Shown: piece after piece, positions 17,298 to 25,934 of the stretch
Layout: every line of letters starts with the position of its first letter
Position numbering within the stretch: position 1 is the stretch's first letter
NCBI RefSeq assembly: GCF_024707525.1
Contig: NZ_CP062231.1
Span: 4,588,001 to 4,652,000, forward strand
Reading direction: 5' to 3'
DNA: 64,000 nt
DNA from: Rhizobium sp. TH2
GTDB taxonomy: Bacteria > Pseudomonadota > Alphaproteobacteria > Rhizobiales > Rhizobiaceae
Position numbers and translations under genes: made by a program
Notes under the pieces: model-generated
The model's database searches: none
Seen by the model: only the letters and a program-made list of their open reading frames with translations
Told to the model about the DNA's origin: nothing

Positions 17298-18323
17298 ATG
17301 CCGCCTCTTGTCCGCCTTCTCGCGAAGCGGCTCGGAACATCGCTGATCGTGCTGATCGGCGTATCCCTGCTGATCTTCGCCATCGCCCGGGTCATTCCCG
17401 GCGATCCGGCGCGCATTGCGCTCGGGCCGAATGCCACAGCGGACGCGGTGGCGGCGCTCCGCGACCGACTGCATCTCAACGACAATTTCTTCACCCAGTA
17501 TGCCTATTTCCTCGGTGACCTGTTTCGTGGCGATCTCGGCATCTCGCTCTACACCAACCGACCAGTGACGACAGATATCATCCAGTTCCTGCCGGCGACG
17601 ATGGAACTGGTGATTGTCTCGGGCATCATGATGGTGGCGCTTGGCCTGCCGCTCGGCGTACTCTCCGCACGCTATCGAGGCACGTGGATCGATCACGTCA
17701 TCCGGCTCGTCACCCTGCTCGGCGTCTCCGCCCCCGGCTTCGTCTGGGCCGTCATCCTGATGCTGGTCTTCGCCTATTATATCCGCATCTTCCCCATCGC
17801 TGGCCGTATTTCGGATACCTACACGATCCAGACCGTCACCGGCTTCCTGATGATAGACACGCTGATCGCTGGCAACTTAAAGGCCTTCGGCAATGCCGCA
17901 TGGCACATCGTGCTGCCGGCTTTCGCGCTGGCGCTTTCCGGCATCGGCCAGGCCGCGCGGCTGGTGCGCTCCAACATGGTCGAGACCTATGACAAGCCCT
18001 ATATCGAAATGGCCGAGGCCTATGGCTTTCCAGCCAAACGCATCGCCAACCGCTATGCCTTCCGGCCGTCGCTCATCCCGTCGCTGACGATCATCGGGCT
18101 CGATTTCGCCGCCATGCTCGGCAATGCATTCCTCATCGAGGCGGTCTATGCATGGCCGGGACTATCGCGCTACGGCGTCGCCGTCATCCTGCGCAAGGAT
18201 CTCAACGCCATCGTCGGCACCGTCCTGATCATCTCGGCCATGTTCCTGATCGTCAACATCATCGTCGATCTCATGGTCTCGATCATCAATCCCCGCATCC
18301 GACTGTCGCAGAGGGCCTCGTGA
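17298..18323 (+). CDS. Peptide-type ABC transporter permease (DppB-like), module 2
   Basis: This 341-residue inner-membrane protein resembles its module 1 counterpart: the N-terminal helix at about 12-32, then P-G-D-P-A-R, an EAA-type loop (I-E-M-A-E-A-Y-G-F) near residue 236 and the C-terminal I-N-P-R-I-R motif. It has about six membrane helices. Its stop TGA shares the final A with the ATG of the DppC-like gene, so the two permeases are made together. Confidence 0.92.
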   Translation: MPPLVRLLAKRLGTSLIVLIGVSLLIFAIARVIPGDPARIALGPNATADAVAALRDRLHLNDNFFTQYAYFLGDLFRGDLGISLYTNRPVTTDIIQFLPATMELVIVSGIMMVALGLPLGVLSARYRGTWIDHVIRLVTLLGVSAPGFVWAVILMLVFAYYIRIFPIAGRISDTYTIQTVTGFLMIDTLIAGNLKAFGNAAWHIVLPAFALALSGIGQAARLVRSNMVETYDKPYIEMAEAYGFPAKRIANRYAFRPSLIPSLTIIGLDFAAMLGNAFLIEAVYAWPGLSRYGVAVILRKDLNAIVGTVLIISAMFLIVNIIVDLMVSIINPRIRLSQRAS

Positions 18324-19153
18324 TGAAGACGCTGGCCATTCTCACCCGTAATCCGCTATCGCTGATCGGCCTAGTCCTTGTGGGGATCGTGGTGCTTTCG
18401 GCGCTGCTGGCGGATTTCATCACGCCATTTCCGGAGCATGTCGGATCGGTGGTCGATTTCACCAATTTCAACAAGCCGCCGCAATGGCCGAACATCTTCG
18501 GCACCGACCTCGTCGGCCGCGACCTCTTCACCCGGGTGATCTACGCCTACCGCATCTCGCTGATCCTCGGCGTCGTGGTGCTGGCGCTCGCGGTTCCGGT
18601 CGGCGTCGCGATCGGTCTGCTGGCCGGCTATCTCGGCGGCTGGACCGAATATCTGCTGATGCGGCTGACCGACGTCTTCCTGTCGATCCCGCCGCTGGTG
18701 CTCGCCATGTCGATGATGGGACTGCTCGCGCCGACACTGACCAACGGGATGATCGCCGTCACCGTCATGTGGTGGCCGTGGTACACGCGGCTGGTCTACA
18801 ACATCGCCCGCTCCGAGAAGGAGGAGGGCTATGTACTGGCCGCCGAGGTGATCGGTGCATCGAAGACCCACATCATGTTCCGCGAAATCCTGCCGAACTG
18901 CATTCCATCCATCGTCACCAAGATGACGCTGGATTTCGGCTTCGTCATCCTCATCGCCTCGTCACTCAGCTTCCTCGGCCTCGGCGTGCAACCGCCGACG
19001 CCCGATCTCGGCTCCATGGTCGCGGAAGGCGCCAAATATCTCCCCGACAGCTGGTGGCTGACAGTCTTCCCCGGCGTCGCCATCCTCGTTGCCGTTTTCG
19101 GCTTCAACCTGATCGGCGATGCTTTGCGGGAGATCCTGGGGATCGACCAATGA
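18323..19153 (+). CDS. Peptide-type ABC transporter permease (DppC-like), module 2
   Basis: The product is a 276-residue permease partner of the DppB-like protein. The start at 18323 overlaps the upstream stop by one base; a longer open frame to 18152 reads through the upstream gene. It has an N-terminal helix at about 10-30, the F-G-T-D-L-V-G-R-D motif near residue 62, an EAA loop (A-A-E-V-I-G-A-S) near 170 and the G-L-G-V-Q-P-P-T-P-D-L-G segment near 225. Confidence 0.92.
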   Translation: MKTLAILTRNPLSLIGLVLVGIVVLSALLADFITPFPEHVGSVVDFTNFNKPPQWPNIFGTDLVGRDLFTRVIYAYRISLILGVVVLALAVPVGVAIGLLAGYLGGWTEYLLMRLTDVFLSIPPLVLAMSMMGLLAPTLTNGMIAVTVMWWPWYTRLVYNIARSEKEEGYVLAAEVIGASKTHIMFREILPNCIPSIVTKMTLDFGFVILIASSLSFLGLGVQPPTPDLGSMVAEGAKYLPDSWWLTVFPGVAILVAVFGFNLIGDALREILGIDQ

Positions 19154-20040
19154 CCGCACCCACGCTCAGGATCGACAACCTCAAACTCGGCTTCAAGACC
19201 TTTGACGGCGTGTCCGAAGTGCTGCACGGCATCTCACTGCATGTCCGCAAGGGCGAGCGCGTGGCGCTGGTCGGTGAATCCGGCTCGGGCAAATCGGTCA
19301 CCGCCCGCATCGTGCTCGGCATGCTGCAGGCGCTGAAGACCGCCCGGATATCGGGCGCCGTCGAATTCGAAGGCAACGATCTCGAACGGATGGACCCCAA
19401 GGCCCGGCACGCTCTTCGCGGCACGCGGATGTCGATGATCTTCCAGGATCCGACCTCCTCGCTTAACCCCGTCTATCCGATCTTCACCCAGTTCAAGGAA
19501 GTGCTCGCCCGGGCAAAACTCGGCATCACCGATGCCGACGCTCGTTCGACGGCCGCTGCGGCGCTGAGAGACGTCTCGATAACCGAGCCGGACCGGGTGC
19601 TCGATTCCTACGCCTTCCAGCTCTCCGGCGGCATGAACCAGCGTGTCATGATCGCAATGGCCTTGGTCAACAATCCGGCACTGCTGCTCGCGGACGAGCC
19701 CGGCACCGCGCTGGATGTGACCGTACAGGCCCAGACACTGAAGCTGATGTCGGAGCTTGTCGAAAAACACCACACGTCGGTTCTGTTCATCTCGCACAAT
19801 CTCGGCGTCGTGCGCGAATTCGCCGACCGCGTCTATGTCATCTACAAGGGAAACATCGTCGAGCAGGGATCGACCGAAGCCCTGTTTTCCGATCCCCGGC
19901 ATCCCTACACCCGCGCACTGCTCGCGGCCGTGCCGCGTATCACCGGCGGCGGCATCCCCGATATCGATGACGATTCCAAGCGCTTCACCGAGCCGCTGGT
20001 CGCGCATCCCGGCTTCAGCGAAAGGGAGCTGCTGGCATGA
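19150..20040 (+). CDS. Peptide-type ABC transporter ATP-binding protein (DppD-like), module 2
   Basis: This 296-residue ATPase starts at 19150 in an ATGA overlap with the permease gene. Walker A is G-E-S-G-S-G-K-S near residue 43, the signature L-S-G-G-M-N-Q-R near 160 and Walker B L-L-L-A-D-E-P near 181. The C-terminal oligopeptide-transporter extension with R-H-P-Y-T-R-A-L-L is present. It pairs with the DppF-like protein encoded directly downstream. Confidence 0.92.
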   Translation: MTAPTLRIDNLKLGFKTFDGVSEVLHGISLHVRKGERVALVGESGSGKSVTARIVLGMLQALKTARISGAVEFEGNDLERMDPKARHALRGTRMSMIFQDPTSSLNPVYPIFTQFKEVLARAKLGITDADARSTAAAALRDVSITEPDRVLDSYAFQLSGGMNQRVMIAMALVNNPALLLADEPGTALDVTVQAQTLKLMSELVEKHHTSVLFISHNLGVVREFADRVYVIYKGNIVEQGSTEALFSDPRHPYTRALLAAVPRITGGGIPDIDDDSKRFTEPLVAHPGFSERELLA

Positions 20041-20846
20041 GCAAGCTTCTCTCGGTGTCCAATGTCTTCAAGGAATTTTCGGTCAACGGCGCCAAGGTGC
20101 AAGCGCTCGACAATGTTTCCTTCGATGTCGAACAGGGCGAGTGCCTGGCCATCGTCGGCGAGTCCGGTTCCGGCAAATCCACCATCGCCAACATCATTCT
20201 CGGAATCTATCCCGCGACCTCCGGCAGCCTGATCTTCAAGGGCGATGAACTTCCCGCGACTCGCGCCAAGGAGCATCGCCGCGCCATCCAGCTCGTGCAG
20301 CAGAACCCGCTCTCGTCGCTCAATCCCCGCCGTTCGATCGGCGCCTCGCTGCGTCTCGCGCTTGATGTCCACGACATCGGCGACAGAGCCAGCCGCGCCG
20401 AACTCACCGGGGAACTACTGGCTGAGGTCGGCCTGCCGCCCGAATTCCGCACCCGTTCACCGTCCTCCCTTTCCGGCGGACAGCGCCAGCGCGTGGCGAT
20501 TGCCCGCGCGCTGGCGTGCCAATCCGAGCTTGTGGTGCTCGACGAGCCGACCTCGGCGCTTGATGTGCTGGTCCAGGCCCGGGTACTCAAGCTGCTCAAT
20601 GATCTCAAGGACCGGCGCGGCCTGACCTATATCTTCATCACGCATGACCTGTCGGTCGTGCGCAGTATCGCCAACCGCGTCGCGGTCTTCGAGCGTGGCA
20701 AGCTTGTCGAACTGGGCGTCACCGAAGCGATCTTCACCAATCCCCAACACGCCTATACGCGCCGGCTGATCGGCGCAGTCCCCGTCGTCAGCCGCGAGGA
20801 AGCGGCGTTGCGCGACAACATCATCATGGAGAATGGAAATGCCTGA
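20037..20846 (+). CDS. Peptide-type ABC transporter ATP-binding protein (DppF-like), module 2
   Basis: This 269-residue ATPase has Walker A G-E-S-G-S-G-K-S-T near residue 42, the signature L-S-G-G-Q-R-Q-R near 142 and Walker B L-V-V-L-D-E-P near 165. It overlaps the DppD-like gene by ATGA. Forty-seven bases separate it from hyuA, so transporter and enzyme genes are one transcription unit. Confidence 0.92.
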   Translation: MSKLLSVSNVFKEFSVNGAKVQALDNVSFDVEQGECLAIVGESGSGKSTIANIILGIYPATSGSLIFKGDELPATRAKEHRRAIQLVQQNPLSSLNPRRSIGASLRLALDVHDIGDRASRAELTGELLAEVGLPPEFRTRSPSSLSGGQRQRVAIARALACQSELVVLDEPTSALDVLVQARVLKLLNDLKDRRGLTYIFITHDLSVVRSIANRVAVFERGKLVELGVTEAIFTNPQHAYTRRLIGAVPVVSREEAALRDNIIMENGNA

Positions 20847-20893
20847 TTACCAGCACATGATGCTGCACGAAAAAATGAAGGAGCATGCGTGAC

Positions 20894-22969
20894 ATGAGCG
20901 GCAAAACCATCCGCGTCGCCACCGATGTCGGCGGCACATTCACCGATCTGGTCTGCTTCGAGACCGACCACGCGACCGGCGAGCAGCGTATCACGACCGC
21001 GAAATCCGACACGACACCGCCGAACTTCGAAGAAGGCGTGCTCAACGTGCTGGAGAAGGGCGGCGTCGATCCCAAGACGATCGATTTCCTCGCGCACGGG
21101 ACGACCGTCGTGATCAATGCGCTGACCGAGCGCAAGGGCGTCAAGGTCGGCCTGATCACCACCGAAGGTTTTCGCGACACGCTGGAAATCGCCCGCGGCA
21201 ACCGCCCGGATTTCTTCAACCTGCACTACGAAAAGCCCGTCCCCTTCGTGCCGCGCTACCTGCGCCACGAACTGCCAGGCCGGATGAACTATCACGGCCA
21301 GGAAATGCGGCCGCTCGATCTTTCCGGCCTGCCCGCCATTCTCGATATCTTCCGCGCCGACGGCGTGAAGGCCGTCGCCATCTCGTTCCTGCATTCCTAC
21401 GCCAATCCCGCCCACGAACAGGCAACGCTGGCCGAAGTGCAACGGCTGTGGCCCGAGGTCGCGGTCGTCTCCTCCCACCAGATCACTCGGGAATGGCGCG
21501 AATACGAGCGCACCAACACCGCCGTCATGTCCGCCTATGTGCAACCGGCGGCCCAGCGCTACCTCACCCGTCTCAACGACGGCCTGACCGCCAAGGGCTT
21601 CGACGGCAACCTCTTCATCATGCAATCGAACTGCGGCGTGGATTCGCTCGGTTCGGTATCGCGCATCCCCATCACCATGGTCGAATCCGGTCCGGCCTCG
21701 GGATTCTGGGGCGCGGCCGAACTCGGCAAGCTGATCGGCGAGCACAATGTACTGGCGCTCGATATCGGTGGCACGACGGCGAAATGCTCGCTGATCGAGA
21801 ACGGCGCGGTCAAGATCATGACCGACTACTGGATCGAGCGCGACCGCAATTCCGCCGGCTACCCGATCATGGTGCCGGTCGTCGATCTCGTCGAGATCGG
21901 CAACGGCGGCGGCTCGATCGCCTGGGTCGACGATTTCGGCAAGCTTCATGTCGGCCCGCAATCGGCCGGCGCCATGCCCGGCCCGGCCGCCTATGGACGC
22001 GGTGGAACCAAGGCCACGACGACGGACGCCAATCTCTGGCTCGGCCGCATCAACCGCGATTATTTCTGCGGCGGCGCCATCGATGCCGACATGGTTTCGG
22101 CCGAAGCCGCTTTGAAGGAAGTCGGCGATAAGCTCGGCACCGATGCGGACGACATCGCGCGCGGCATCATCCGCATCGCCAACAACAACATGGTCAATGC
22201 GCTGAAGCTGGTGTCGCTCAATCGCGGCTTCGACCCGCGCGACTTCACGCTGGTTGCATTCGGCGGCGGCGGCGGCATGCATGCGGCAGCCTTGGGCGTC
22301 GAACTCGGCGTGAAGAAGGTGGTCATTCCTGCCGGCGCCTCGGTGTTCTCGGCCTGGGGCATGATGATGTCGGACCTGCGCCGCGATTATTTCGTCACCA
22401 AGCTCGCCGACCTCAAGACCGGCGCCGGCGCGGTAATCGAAGGCGTGTTTGCCGAGGCTGAGGCACTGGCGGCGAGCCAGTTCGGCGAGGAGGACATCGA
22501 TCGATCGAAGATCAAGTTCCTGCGCTATGGCAAGTTCCGCTACCAGAACCAGGAGCACACGACCGAGGTTTTGGTCGAGGGTACGATCACCGATGCACGG
22601 TTGAGCCAGATCGAAGCCGATTTCCACGAAACCTATGAGCGCGAATACACCTATCGCCTCAAGGCGCCGGTCGAACTGGTCGGCATCCACCTCGTCGCCT
22701 CCGCAGAGGTCGGCAAGCTGACGATGAAGGAAAAGCCGCTCGGAAACGCCGAACCGTCACCAGCGGCCAAAGGCGAGCGCAAGGTGGATTACGCGCTCGA
22801 AGGCATCCACTCGGCGGTCATCTATGACGGCGACAAGCTTCAGCCCGGCATGCGCCTGACCGGCCCCGCCGTGATTGAGGATTCCGGCACGACCGTGGTC
22901 ATCCATCCCGGCAACCGCGTCGAGGTCGATGCCTTCGGCAACATTCATATCAACCTGCAGGGAGCGTGA
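20894..22969 (+). CDS. hyuA: Hydantoinase A / 5-oxoprolinase subunit A (HyuA)
   Basis: This 691-residue protein is the ATP-dependent A subunit of a hydantoinase/oxoprolinase. Motifs are D-V-G-G-T-F-T-D at residues 11-18, H-G-T-T-V-V-I-N-A near 68-76 and D-I-G-G-T-T-A-K at 290-297, with a G-G-G-G-G-M-H-A segment near 460. The start at 20894 is preferred: AAGGAG lies 10 bases upstream of it but only one base upstream of the alternative ATG at 20885. With HyuB directly downstream it probably opens a cyclic amide (oxoproline, N-methylhydantoin or a similar ring) using ATP. Compared with the 521-residue HyuA of module 1 it carries the usual extra C-terminal domain. Confidence 0.92.
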   Translation: MSGKTIRVATDVGGTFTDLVCFETDHATGEQRITTAKSDTTPPNFEEGVLNVLEKGGVDPKTIDFLAHGTTVVINALTERKGVKVGLITTEGFRDTLEIARGNRPDFFNLHYEKPVPFVPRYLRHELPGRMNYHGQEMRPLDLSGLPAILDIFRADGVKAVAISFLHSYANPAHEQATLAEVQRLWPEVAVVSSHQITREWREYERTNTAVMSAYVQPAAQRYLTRLNDGLTAKGFDGNLFIMQSNCGVDSLGSVSRIPITMVESGPASGFWGAAELGKLIGEHNVLALDIGGTTAKCSLIENGAVKIMTDYWIERDRNSAGYPIMVPVVDLVEIGNGGGSIAWVDDFGKLHVGPQSAGAMPGPAAYGRGGTKATTTDANLWLGRINRDYFCGGAIDADMVSAEAALKEVGDKLGTDADDIARGIIRIANNNMVNALKLVSLNRGFDPRDFTLVAFGGGGGMHAAALGVELGVKKVVIPAGASVFSAWGMMMSDLRRDYFVTKLADLKTGAGAVIEGVFAEAEALAASQFGEEDIDRSKIKFLRYGKFRYQNQEHTTEVLVEGTITDARLSQIEADFHETYEREYTYRLKAPVELVGIHLVASAEVGKLTMKEKPLGNAEPSPAAKGERKVDYALEGIHSAVIYDGDKLQPGMRLTGPAVIEDSGTTVVIHPGNRVEVDAFGNIHINLQGA

Positions 22970-22970
22970 C

Positions 22971-24635
22971 ATGACGACCGAGACCCACGACCCTATCACG
23001 CTGGAAATCATCCAGAATTCGCTTCAGGCCACGGCCGACGAAATGTTCGCCGCGACGCGCAAGACGGCGATGAGCTCGATCATCTACGAAGTGCTCGACA
23101 TGGGCACGGGCATCACTGACGCCAAAGGCCAACTCGCCTCGTCGGGTGCCGGAATTCCCGGCTTCATCGGCGTGCTCGACAAATCCGTGTCCTTCCTGCT
23201 GTCGAAATTCAAGCCGGAGGACATCGAGCCCGGCGACGTCTTCATCACCAACGACCCATATTACGGCGGCGTCACCCATCTCAACGACCTCGTCGTCTGC
23301 ATGCCGGTCTTTGCCGATGGCAGGGTGATCGCCTGGACCGCCAATATCGCGCATAATTCCGATGTCGGCGGCAAGTCGCCAGGTTCGCTCTCCGCTGACG
23401 CCACCGAGATTTTCCAGGAAGGCCTGCGCCTGCCGGCGATCAAGATGATCTCAAAGGGCGAACCGATCCCCGGCATATTTGACATCATCACCGTCAATTC
23501 CCGCATGCCCGATTTCCTCGAAGGCGACCTCTGGGCCGCCATCGCTGCCGTGCGCATCGGTGCCAGGCGGCTGACCGAACTCGCCACCAAATACGGCATT
23601 TCGACCTTCGAGCATGCGATGGCGAACTTCATGGACCATGGCGAGAAGATCGCGCTGGCCGAACTCGCCAAGCTGCCGCACGGCACGTTCGAACTGACCG
23701 AGGAACAGGACGACGGCCGCTTCTTCAACGTCAAGGTGACGATCTCGGCTACCGAATTCGTCATCGACCTGCGCGACAACCCGGTGCAGGATTTCGGTCC
23801 GTCCAACGCCGGCTACGACGACACGCTGGTCAGCATGCAGGTTATCTTCAAGGCGTTGACCGACTCCACTTCGCCCGCCAATGCAGGCTCGTTCCGTCCG
23901 CTCAAAGTGCTGACCACCGAAGGCACGACCTTCCATGCCAGCGAGCCCGCCGCTGTCGGCTTTTATTATGAGATCGGCATCCGGGGCTACGACCTGGTCT
24001 GGCGTTGCCTCGCGCCGCACATGCCGGACAAGCTGCCAGCCGGCCATTTCTCCTCGATCGCCGGCACCTTCATCGGCGGCATCCACCCCGATACCGGCCG
24101 CCAATACACAATCATCGAGCCGCAGATCGGCGGATGGGGCGCGTCCCCCGGTCGGGATGGCAACCACGCGATCTTCTCGGCGGTCCACGGCGAGACCTAC
24201 AATTGCCCGGCGGAAATCTCCGAGGCGCGCAACGGCCTGTTCGTCGATCGCATGGAGCTATCGACCGAACCGGGCGGCGAAGGCGAATTCTCCGGCGGCC
24301 ACGGCATCAGGCTCGACTATCGCATCCGCCGCGACAATTCCTTCCTGACGCTCGGCTACACCCGCTCGCGCATCCTGCCCTGGTCGCTCGATGGCGGCAA
24401 TGAGGGCTCGGCCAACTACATCCTCGTCATGCGCACCGATGGCACAAGCGAGCGCTATGCCTTCGGCTCCGGCATCCGCGTCGATGCCGACGACGTCATC
24501 CGCATCATCACCGGCGCCGGCGGCGGCATCGGCGACCCGAAGGCACGCGACCCGGCGAAGGTGGCGGATGATATCAAGAATGGCTTCATCACACCCGAGC
24601 GCGCGGCGGAAGTTCACGGCTATAAGGCCGCATAA
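22971..24635 (+). CDS. hyuB: Hydantoinase B / 5-oxoprolinase subunit B (HyuB)
   Basis: The product is 554 residues and is the B subunit of the HyuAB enzyme. The start at 22971 follows the hyuA stop by one base and has GGGAG six bases upstream. Family marks include D-P-I-T-L-E-I-I at the N-terminus, a T-N-D-P-Y-Y-G-G-V-T-H-L-N-D segment near residue 85, a W-T-A-N-I-A-H-N-S-D-V-G-G segment near 123 and a late G-A-G-G-G-I-G-D-P near 520. The H-N-D-V-G-type residues are the conserved core of the family. The gene ends just before a strong palindrome. Confidence 0.93.
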   Translation: MTTETHDPITLEIIQNSLQATADEMFAATRKTAMSSIIYEVLDMGTGITDAKGQLASSGAGIPGFIGVLDKSVSFLLSKFKPEDIEPGDVFITNDPYYGGVTHLNDLVVCMPVFADGRVIAWTANIAHNSDVGGKSPGSLSADATEIFQEGLRLPAIKMISKGEPIPGIFDIITVNSRMPDFLEGDLWAAIAAVRIGARRLTELATKYGISTFEHAMANFMDHGEKIALAELAKLPHGTFELTEEQDDGRFFNVKVTISATEFVIDLRDNPVQDFGPSNAGYDDTLVSMQVIFKALTDSTSPANAGSFRPLKVLTTEGTTFHASEPAAVGFYYEIGIRGYDLVWRCLAPHMPDKLPAGHFSSIAGTFIGGIHPDTGRQYTIIEPQIGGWGASPGRDGNHAIFSAVHGETYNCPAEISEARNGLFVDRMELSTEPGGEGEFSGGHGIRLDYRIRRDNSFLTLGYTRSRILPWSLDGGNEGSANYILVMRTDGTSERYAFGSGIRVDADDVIRIITGAGGGIGDPKARDPAKVADDIKNGFITPERAAEVHGYKAA

Positions 24636-24642
24636 AAATAAC

Positions 24643-24792
24643 AAGGCCCCGCCCCAACCCCTCCCCACAAGGGGGAGGGGCTTAACGCTCGGATTCGTCC
24701 GTGCCCAATGCACAGTTTCGGGTGAGTTGGGCGAAGGCAGTGCGGCTAGGTTAGCCCCTCCCCCTTGTGGGGAGGGGTTGGGGCGGGGCCTT
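24643..24792. repeat. Long palindromic intergenic element B (hyuB / peptidase junction)
   Basis: Two perfect 40-bp inverted arms lie at 24643-24682 and 24753-24792, beginning AAGGCCCCGCCCC and ending GGGGCGGGGCCTT, with a 70-base AT-richer centre. The arms also contain an internal CCCCTCCCCACAAGG hairpin motif. The element fills most of the 191 bases between hyuB and the M24 peptidase gene and shares only the CTCCCC(N)AAGGGG core with element A. Confidence 0.85.
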
Positions 24793-24826
24793 TCTTCATA
24801 ATCAACACACACTAAAGGGAGAAAAC

Positions 24827-25930
24827 ATGTCCGAACAAACCACCAAACGCCTCGCGGCACTGCGCGAGAAAATGTCCGCCACCGGCACCGGTCTGATAGC
24901 CATCGGCCCCGGCTCGCATATGGATTGGGTTCTGGGCTTCCACCCGCATCCCGACGAGCGGCCCTGCCTGCTGCTGATCGCGCCTGACAAGGAAGCCTTC
25001 CTGATGCCGGTGCTGAATGCCGAGGGCAGCCGTGAATTCACCGATATCGAATTCTTCAACTGGGGCGATGCCGATGGTCCAGCCGAGGCACTGAATCAGA
25101 CGCTCGCCGCCATCGGTGCGACGGCCCCCGGCAAGGTGGCGCTCGACGAGACGATGCGGGCCGATTTCGCGCTGCTGCTGATCGATGCCCTGCCGGCCGA
25201 CACCGAACGCACCTTCACACCGGAAACGCTCGGCGCGCTCCGCATGCGCAAGGACAGCGCCGAATACAAGAAGCTCAAGATGAATGCCGGCATCGCCGAC
25301 CGTGCCATCCAGACGGCCTTCTCCAAGGTCAGGCCGGGTATGACCGAGACCGAACTTGCCGCCGAGATCCGCGCGCACTTCTCCTCGGAAGGCGCCTCGC
25401 CGCAGTTCTGGATCGTCGGCGCCGGCGGCAATGGCGCATTCCCGCATCATTCCGCGAGCGAGCGCGTGATCCAGGAAGGCGACGCCATCGTCATCGATAT
25501 CGGCGGCCGCAAGCAGGGCTTTCCCTCGGACATCACCCGCATGGCCGTGGTCGGCCAGCCGCCCGAGGGCTATGGCCAGATCCACTCGATCGTCGAAAAG
25601 GCCGTGCAGGCGGCATTGAAAGCCGCCAAGCCCGGCGTGCCGGCAAAGGAGGTCGATGCGGCCGCGCGTGGTGTCATCGCCGATGCCGGCTATGGCGAAT
25701 ATTTCGTCCACCGCACTGGCCACGGCATGGGCATCGACGGCCACGAGCCGCCCTACATCACCGCGACGTCGGACACGGTTCTGGAAGAAGGCATGGTCTT
25801 CTCGATCGAACCTGGAATCTACCTGCCCGGCCGGTTCGGCATCCGGTTGGAGGACATCATCATCCTGCGCGAGGACGGCCCGGAAATCCTGTCGTCCCTG
25901 CCCCGCGACGTCCATGTCGTGAGGCTCTGA
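24827..25930 (+). CDS. M24 family metallopeptidase (Xaa-Pro aminopeptidase type)
   Basis: This 367-residue protein starts at 24827, with AGGGAG six bases upstream. The C-terminal pita-bread domain keeps all five metal ligands: D224 (I-V-I-D-I-G-G), D235, H299 (R-T-G-H-G-M-G), E328 (S-I-E-P-G-I-Y) and E342 (L-E-D), so it should bind two divalent metals and be an active peptidase rather than a creatinase, which lacks the ligands. The N-terminal 130 residues are the creatinase-like cap. It probably trims a Pro- or imide-containing peptide imported or released by the HyuAB step. It is the last gene of module 2 and converges on the aldo/keto reductase gene, 4 bases away. Confidence 0.9.
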   Translation: MSEQTTKRLAALREKMSATGTGLIAIGPGSHMDWVLGFHPHPDERPCLLLIAPDKEAFLMPVLNAEGSREFTDIEFFNWGDADGPAEALNQTLAAIGATAPGKVALDETMRADFALLLIDALPADTERTFTPETLGALRMRKDSAEYKKLKMNAGIADRAIQTAFSKVRPGMTETELAAEIRAHFSSEGASPQFWIVGAGGNGAFPHHSASERVIQEGDAIVIDIGGRKQGFPSDITRMAVVGQPPEGYGQIHSIVEKAVQAALKAAKPGVPAKEVDAAARGVIADAGYGEYFVHRTGHGMGIDGHEPPYITATSDTVLEEGMVFSIEPGIYLPGRFGIRLEDIIILREDGPEILSSLPRDVHVVRL

Positions 25931-25934
25931 GATA

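Noticed and set aside
20839..20892. A 17-codon Met/His-rich frame between the DppF-like gene and hyuA.
   Set aside because: It is too short to judge, overlaps the hyuA ribosome-binding site and has no clear initiation site of its own.
20753..22690. A 645-codon open frame on the minus strand opposite hyuA.
   Set aside because: It is opposite a well-conserved hyuA gene, and its Asp/Gly/His/Arg-rich composition is typical of antisense frames.
24827..25930. Identification of the M24 protein as creatinase, which would fit a hydantoin/creatinine pathway.
   Set aside because: All five metal ligands of true aminopeptidases are present, whereas creatinase lacks them.
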